Source: Dioszegia crocea
Lineage: Eukaryota; Basidiomycota; Tremellomycetes; Tremellales; Bulleribasidiaceae
NCBI GenBank assembly: GCA_001600615.1
Contig: BCKK01000002.1
Span: 278,809-342,808, forward strand
DNA length: 64,000 bases
Direction: 5' to 3'
The translations under genes were made by a program, and so were the position numbers. Shown in pieces: positions 58,447 to 64,000 of the stretch (position 1 is its first letter; every line of letters starts with the position of its first letter). Under the pieces are notes generated by a model that had not been told where the DNA came from, made no database searches, and saw only the letters and a list, made by a program, of their open reading frames with translations.

Positions 58447-60673
58447 ATGTCCCAATCACCCTTCATTCCCTCACCACTTACGACGCCTCCTCTTCAGTCC
58501 ACGGCTAGGGACCCGTCTATCGTACACCCTGCCGCCACCGAGGAATATCTCCTGGACGATCACCCATACTACCCTTCTTCGGCATATCACCACACAGCAC
58601 ATTACGATCACTCGCCTGGAGCTTCGCGGAAGGCGCCGGCGATGTATCCTTCCACCATGCTGTCCGAGATAGGGCACGTCGGGTTGGCCTCGGCGCCGAT
58701 CATTACCAAACCAAAAAGGGACATGAATTTTGCCAAGAAGGACTCGACGGCGGCGAAGCCTGGAATTCAGACCCCACTAGCAAGTTACGCAGGTAAGTCT
58801 ATGGTTGTTCAGTCGTGACTCGAGCTGAACTTGACAGCGCAAATGGTAGTCTGGCTATGGTTTGGGAACATCAGTCCACCAGTCTACTCGCCTACCGGCG
58901 CACCAGTCAATCCCGACCCATTCGAGTACCCCCGCCACCCATCCACCCCTTTAAATCCCCTCCAGGTTGCGCCCTCTGCCGAATTCACTCGCTTCGTCGC
59001 GCAGCTGTTGCAGATCACCATGGTCTCGCACTCAGTCACTCTAGTGGCTCTGCTGTATATCTACCGACTGAAAAGACGGTACAACATCGAAGCAGGGCCA
59101 GGGACGGAGATGAGGCCATTCATCGCAAGTCTCATTTTGAGCAATAAATACCTCGATGAGTGAGTTGTGCTCTTATCGTTCGTTTTGACTCCCGCTGATG
59201 AAGCAGTAATACCTACACCAATAAAACCTGGGCAGACCTGACGGGCCTACCAGTCGCCGAAATCGGAAAGATGGAAACGGAGTTCCTTCGAGGGCTGGAG
59301 TATCGGCTTTGCGTCGAAAAGAGTGACTACGAGACCTGGCATCATCTCCTGGATGGCTTTATTCGCTCTCGTAGTAACACCGGTATCTACCGATCACGCT
59401 TCAATCCGGATTACACCTACTCTCCACCGAACAACCTCCTTCTCACCCCCGCCACTGCGCAAATCCCCTCAAATCACTACATCCCTTCGCCAGCGGACAT
59501 CCGGGCTCGATCCGTTTCCCCAACTCTCCCTTCTCCCGAGTTACACCCTCAAGTCGTCACACCGGGCTATGGGTATGCTCGTAAGCGCTCGGCTGTTGCA
59601 GCCTTCGCCGCAGAACCCCTGCCCTCCTCCATCCCTCCGGCGCATTACTACACCACCGCGCCACCTCCCCCCAAATTTACCAGACCACCCTTGCCCGTTT
59701 CTCTCAACTCCGGTCTGGCCAGGTCGGCAAGTCTAAATCGTCAAATCGCAAGACTGCCGGGTGTGGGTTTGGGCCTCAGCCGGGCCAGCAGGCGTGGCTC
59801 TGCTGGTTGCGCGAACCCGCTAGGTCTGTCGTCAATGCCAGGGGAGGATCTGAGGCATATCGCAGCGAATCATGCCGTACAGCAGTCATTTGAGAGGGCT
59901 GCCGGGAATTCTCAGGAGGCGCAGGACGGCTGGTGGGATTCTCTTGTGGCGCCCTACAGCCAACATCCTGAGGCTCATGCTATCCCGCCAGAGGTGAGTT
60001 TGGCTCAAGGTTACATTAGTCCAAGCTGACATTCCAGCAACTCGTGTTCTACACGATATCCGCCCAGGCTCATCCCGGCCAGGACGGTGCACCACGGAAA
60101 GCCATTCTTCGGCATCAACAACCTCACCCTTACTCCTACCCTCCCCACCTCCAACCTTATACCATGGCAAACCAATCTACATATGGCGCGCAAGAAATGC
60201 TCCAGCTGTCCCCAGCCACCGCACGCGACCCGTCACTCCCTGCCCCCGCTCAACCGTACTACCCCAATCCAGCCTACGAAGAATACTATCCCGCACCCCA
60301 ATCGTACCCTGCTCCCCTTCCCCAGCATCCCGGAGTCATTTCGGAACCAGGCCAATTCGCCGACGCTGGTCCGCCTGGCTACGCATACGACCCCGAGCTA
60401 TACGCCGCGGGCCAGGTCATGGACTACAGCCAGCTTCAAGCTCAGGCTCATATGCAGGCAGAGGCTCAGGTTGAGTCTTCGAGGCGTGAGAACGGGTATG
60501 GACAGGCCCCAGGAGCAAATCCTAACAGATGGTCGACGACTTCTGAGGATATGATGGCGTATAACCATGCGCACGGGCCCGGAGGGATGAGCAACGGAGG
60601 CCACGCGGGGGAATGGAGAACGAGGAGCGAGTGGAGTTCACCCATGCCTGGGTATGAAGGGTGGACGGGGTAA
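58447..60673 (+). CDS. PCL/PHO80-type cyclin
   Basis: Cyclin of the PCL/PHO80-like class, partner of a Pho85- or Cdc28-type kinase in G1 and polarity control. The ATG at 58447 starts a Ser/Pro-rich leader (MSQSPFIPSPLTTPP) of about 110 residues. The cyclin box begins after the first intron: QMVVWLWFGN, FTRFVAQLLQITMVSHSVTL, ALLYIYRLKRRY, RPFIASLILSNKYLDDN, TYTNKTWADLTGLPVAEIGK, and METEFLRGLEYRLCV, which closes the fold. The remaining 400 or so residues are low-complexity, Pro/Tyr/Gln/Ala-rich with several SP/TP sites typical of phosphorylation-driven turnover. Three introns are visible. The TAA is at 60673. A long C-terminal tail is common in basidiomycete PCL cyclins. Confidence 0.88.
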
Positions 60674-61469
60674 TCTCCTCATCTGTGTGTAACTACTTGT
60701 CCTGCTCAACAATTACCCACTCGCCCTGTACGAATCCGACATACAAAGATTACGATACACGATCCTGACGAAATATTGCCGTGGGCGAGCAGTTCTCGAC
60801 CATTATGTACATCATTTTAACCACGACAAATTATACAGCATGACCGCCGTCTTCAGTAGACAGCTTGTAGATAATATTACATGACCAATGCATATCACTG
60901 TGTGTGTGATGTGCTGGACTCAGGCCGATGACTAAAGGAGAGTAGAAGACGCCAAGTTTAAGGGGCTGAAACTGTTGATTGACGTTTCGTCAGTTATAAC
61001 TCCACCCAGACCGATCCCTTTCCTGATCACTCTCATTCCCGCAGGACCCCCTTCAGGCCTCCAGTACTACATACTACCAACTCCGGCGTTCAGTGGTGCA
61101 GACTACAAAGGAGCACATGGCCCAGCATGACGCGCAATGCGCGCTTGCGCAATGTTGAAACGCGTAAGGACCTGCTGACTGACGCAGAGGCGTTCCTTTG
61201 TCCATCGGAATTCTGCGAAGCTCTAGAGCAGCCGCCGAGGCCCTCTCTTTCTCTTGCACTTCACTCTTACTCACTTTACGGGCTTTACTACTGAATCACT
61301 GAAGGCGCGTCATACATCCCTCGCCAAACACACGTCGGCCGACCTCGTCTAACGTCCCGATTCCCCCGTACTTGCAACTCAAGCTACGATCTCGTACGAC
61401 CGACTTATCGAACCTACAGACAAGACAAGGCCGCCCTCCTTTCCCTTGGGCACCTCGTTGCACGGCGCT
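60674..61469. other. Intergenic between cyclin and Gly/Met-rich gene
   Basis: The 796 bp hold the cyclin 3' flank and the next promoter. At about 61136-61155 GCGCAATG occurs twice, 7 bp apart, around GCGCTT, with ACGCGT at 61160-61165. No gene seen. Confidence 0.45.
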
Positions 61470-62852
61470 ATGGACCCAATGAGCATGATGATGATGGTGA
61501 GTCGGATCTTTCCCCTTAATCCTATCTTGCCTATCAGTAGGCGGTCATTTCTCGGTCTGGATGGCACTGACATCTATCAGGGTGGTGGTATGGGTGGCGG
61601 ACTAGGCGGTATGGGTATGCCAGGTATGGGAATGGGGATGGGAATGCCAGGAATGATGGTTCGTCTCTGTCTTTCAGGATACAGTTTGGAATCTTGAACT
61701 GTGACCGGTTGCTTCGTTTTCCCTTCTCTTTCTTGTGGTTTCCCCTTTCTAACCTGGTTTTCTTCCCCTCTTCTATTCATAGACTCGGCCTTCATACTCA
61801 AGCGGGCTTTCGACGACCCCAAAGCCGGCTAATGTTACAGGGCATGAGTGGCGGTTTAGGGGGTTTGGGGATGAACTCTATGGGTCTTGGTGGGATGGGG
61901 ATGGGCTCTATGGGTCTCGGTGGGATGGGACTAGGCGGCATGGGACTAGGCTCTATGGGACTAGGCGGCATGGGAATGGGCGGTATGAGTGGCATGCACG
62001 GGCTAGGAGGGATGGGAATGAGCCCGTACTCAATGGTTCGCTGATTCTGAATGATATTTTCGAGCTGCGGGTCTTGATCAACCTTCCAGATCCGCTTCTC
62101 CTCTCGAAGCAACGATCGCTGACGTTCCTAGGGCATGGGAGGAATGAATATGATGGTGAGCTAGATACTGCATTGGACTCATTGGGCATCACCGCTGCTG
62201 TCATGTGGCGTTTGTCAAAAAGAATCACCTTATCAAGCCGCCTTCTTGACATTTCTCCCCACCTCCCTTCCATCTGGATTCTGGAGTTCCCGTATCGGGG
62301 GTCCCAAAGCTGACACCAGCAGGGCATGGGGGGGATGAACGGGATGAATATGATGGTGAGCTTATCGCCTCCGCATCCGCACCTTTCCCCGAGGGATTTC
62401 GCAATGCGACGTCGCCGGAAATGCGCCTTTTCAGACAACTATTTCTGTGGGAAGGTGACCCTAACTGACCCGACAGAATCCAATGATGATGAGCGGTATG
62501 GGGGGCATGGGGGGAATGATGGGGATGGGAGGATATGTGAGTACGGTCCACTTAGTATCCCCTTGTCTGGTTGCCAAACCCCATCTGCGGATTTCGCCTG
62601 TGGCAGTCTGGCCAAGTCAGCAAAACAGACATCTGAGGACCATTGGGCGAGATTCAGTCGGGAGTGTCTGCCGGATGTGCCTGAGGGTGCTTGTCGGAAG
62701 TTGAGGACACCGCAAGTGCAAGTACAGCGCCGAGGAGGACCTGCGGCGGGTCCCAGTTAATGTTCCACGGTGGCTCTTGCGCGATTTGTGCCACTGCCTA
62801 CTTGCCTCCCTCTTCCTCCCTCTTCCTCCCTCTCCTCCCTCTCTCTCCCTCT

Positions 62853-62896
<44 letters not shown>

Positions 62897-63273
62897 TTCC
62901 TCTTTACTCTTCTGCATCAATTGTGCTGACTTCCTAGGGTATGATGGGTGGTGGCCTAGGCAGCGGCGCATACGGCGTCAGTCACAGTCTCCTCACTCCT
63001 TGGCTCGCCCAGCTGATACCGAGGTCTTCTTGGTACTATTAGATGCCAAGATATCCACCTGGCGGGTAAGTCTTCCCCTGGGGTCTGATGTTAGCGACTG
63101 CAAGCATCAAGACCATGAATTAAGTGAAGGGAAGAGGCTGAGATGGTGTTTGCAGACTGTTTGGCGACTACGGTATGGGCATGGGCGCAATGCCTGGCGG
63201 AATGATGGCAGGGATGGGGACCATGCAAGGAGGATACGGGATGGGGATGGGGATGGGGGGTGGAATGTACTGA
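61470..63273 (+). CDS. Gly/Met-rich low-complexity protein in nine exons
   Basis: Nine exons can be joined with GT-AG introns: 61470-61496, 61581-61658, 61841-62035, 62132-62155, 62323-62355, 62477-62536, 62938-62976, 63043-63065 and 63156-63273 (TGA). The product, about 197 residues, is almost entirely Gly and Met with a few Leu, Pro, Asn and Tyr: MDPMSMMMM, then GMGMPGMGMGMGMPGMM, repeated MGLGGMG units in exon 3, GMGGMNMM (exon 4), GMGGMNGMNMM (exon 5), NPMMMSGMGGMGG (exon 6), and a final MGMGMGGGMY. No signal peptide or known domain is present. Exons 2 to 7 all have lengths divisible by three and phase-0 borders. The donors after exons 2 and 3 are GTTCG, less usual than the GTGAG after most others. 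Steady coding of one composition through nine joined exons argues strongly that the gene is real; function unknown. Confidence 0.75.
62805..62893. repeat. Polypyrimidine (CCT/CT)n tract in intron 6
   Basis: About 90 nt of almost pure pyrimidine, CCTCCCTCTT units passing into (CT)n with one G interruption, lying some 45 nt upstream of the acceptor of the 401-nt sixth intron of the Gly/Met-rich gene. Confidence 0.9.
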
Positions 63274-63474
63274 GGGAGAGGAGGAGGCATTGTAACATTG
63301 AATTTGATGTATCTCTAGCCCTGGCGTACGAAGGCGTACATGAAGCGATGCGCCTCAACTCTCGAATGGCTCGATTCTTAGCATCTAGGACCGGTTCAGA
63401 GAGTCGATCCGCACAGTGAATAATGTGCATACGAGACATTGGGGATGTCAGTCACAAAGTGTAGTCTTCTTGAA

Positions 63475-64000
63475 TCAATCATGGCCTCCGGCTATATACT
63501 GCTGACCTCTGCGGCGTTGTGAGCACTGATCTGGACCAAGTTTTCGCGTATAGAGTACACAGAGCAGACTTACAGAGGAGTGACATTGCCCTGCTCGTCC
63601 ATCAAGCGATTGTAAGGGTGTACGCCGTGTAGGTTTGTGGCATCACGGACAACTCCAAACCAGCAATACCGCCTGGATACGTTAGCAGAATACTAGTACG
63701 GTGAGAGCATTTGCGCTCAATAATGACTGACGCGATGTAGTCTGTTTCATCGAGCCATTTCGTTGTTTGTCCTGGAATTGGTCAGGTCAACTTCTCATGT
63801 GGTCATGAATACGAGAGTAAGGTTACCCATGAAGTCGTGCACCTGCTGCTGGTTTCGGGGATTGGGCACAAGCGGGGAGAAGCTCTGTACTATCAGCTCG
63901 ATATCATTCGACCTTCCAGTGAGGCATACCGTCATTGCGAACTCCGTGACCCAGATCGGTAGGCGGAACTCGTTCCAGAACTTCTCTACCGTGCTCTTGA
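63475..64000 (-). CDS. GH128-type (glycosyl hydrolase catalytic core) protein, 3' part
   Basis: The gene enters from the right edge on the minus strand, so only the C-terminal part is seen. Reading inward: KFWNEFRLPIWVTEFAM, which carries the catalytic Glu of the 'W.TEFA' motif, then FSPLVPNPRNQQQVHDFMG, TTKWLDETDYIARYCWFGV, and NRLMDEQGNVTPLGQQYI. This is the Asl1-like/GH128 beta-1,3-glucanase fold common in fungal wall proteins. Four short introns interrupt it. At the last one either CTG TAA ends translation (63570) or the perfect GTAAGT donor is used and the frame goes on to a TGA at 63475; the latter gives the family-typical LGQQYI ending and is preferred. N-terminal signal peptide and linker lie outside the window. 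Confidence 0.82.

Noticed and set aside
61470..63273. Reading the Gly/Met region as a non-coding GGNATG tandem repeat
   Set aside because: Nine segments join with GT-AG introns into one uninterrupted frame that keeps its composition, and it ends in a proper stop; a plain satellite would not need introns to keep frame.
63570..63572. TAA directly after TPL as the true stop of the GH128-type gene
   Set aside because: Possible, but the overlapping GTAAGT is a perfect donor and splicing restores the family-typical LGQQYI ending, so I prefer the stop at 63475.

Overview
The window is nuclear DNA of a basidiomycete fungus, most likely a Tremellomycetes yeast related to Cryptococcus. The genes are intron-dense. 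Introns are very short (the ones I measured are mostly 32-50 nt), with GTGAGT/GTAAGT-type donors and a CTGAC/CTGAT/CTAAC-like branch sequence just before the acceptor. The gene set includes a Cpl1-like secreted protein, DUF1996-WSC proteins, DOT1, ING, a GH128-type glucanase and a PCL-type cyclin. There is no bacterial, viral or organellar character. I found no tRNA, rRNA or CRISPR array. Gene calls rest on translated reading frames joined across splice sites I could see; exon edges not quoted are approximate.

Layout. 1-8.2 kb: 3'-truncated ecdysoneless/SGT1 homologue (-), vacuolar Ca2+/H+ exchanger VCX1 (-), secreted CPL1-domain protein (-), PDX2 glutaminase of vitamin B6 synthesis (+). 8.7-22 kb: membrane GT2-like glycosyltransferase (-), ILV1 threonine deaminase (-) head-to-head with DOT1 histone H3K79 methyltransferase (+), mitochondrial GrpE MGE1 (-), a nuclear protein with a divergent forkhead-like core (+), ING-family PHD protein (+). 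22-29.3 kb: tandem pair of secreted DUF1996 plus five-WSC proteins (-). 29.3-31 kb: mostly non-coding, with a possible non-LTR retroelement scrap. 31-39.6 kb: IMP1 (-), CEF1/CDC5 (+), NMD3 (-), a PHD-finger protein (-). 41-50.4 kb: Sel1-repeat protein (-), BEM1 polarity scaffold (+), dual RING-H2 protein (+), a small unrecognised gene (+). 50.5-55.4 kb: kinase-fold protein (-), carboxypeptidase Y (+), small multi-span membrane protein (-). 55.4-58.4 kb: a 3-kb stretch with no convincing gene. 58.4-64 kb: PCL-type cyclin (+), a Gly/Met-rich protein built from many tiny exons (+), and the 3' part of a GH128-type glucanase (-).

Functional themes are housekeeping (splicing, ribosome export, mitochondrial import and proteolysis, amino acid and vitamin synthesis), chromatin regulation (DOT1, ING, PHD), wall and secretion (two WSC proteins, CPL1-like, GT2, GH128, carboxypeptidase), and polarity and cell cycle (BEM1, Sel1 protein, PCL cyclin). 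Nothing suggests an operon or biosynthetic cluster.

The most unusual items are the Gly/Met-rich gene at 61470-63273, whose small internal exons are all phase 0 and include an exon duplication; the WSC tandem pair; a kinase-fold protein with altered catalytic motifs; the glycosyltransferase with an AUG-free leader and an open in-frame extension; and the small gene at 50019-50375.
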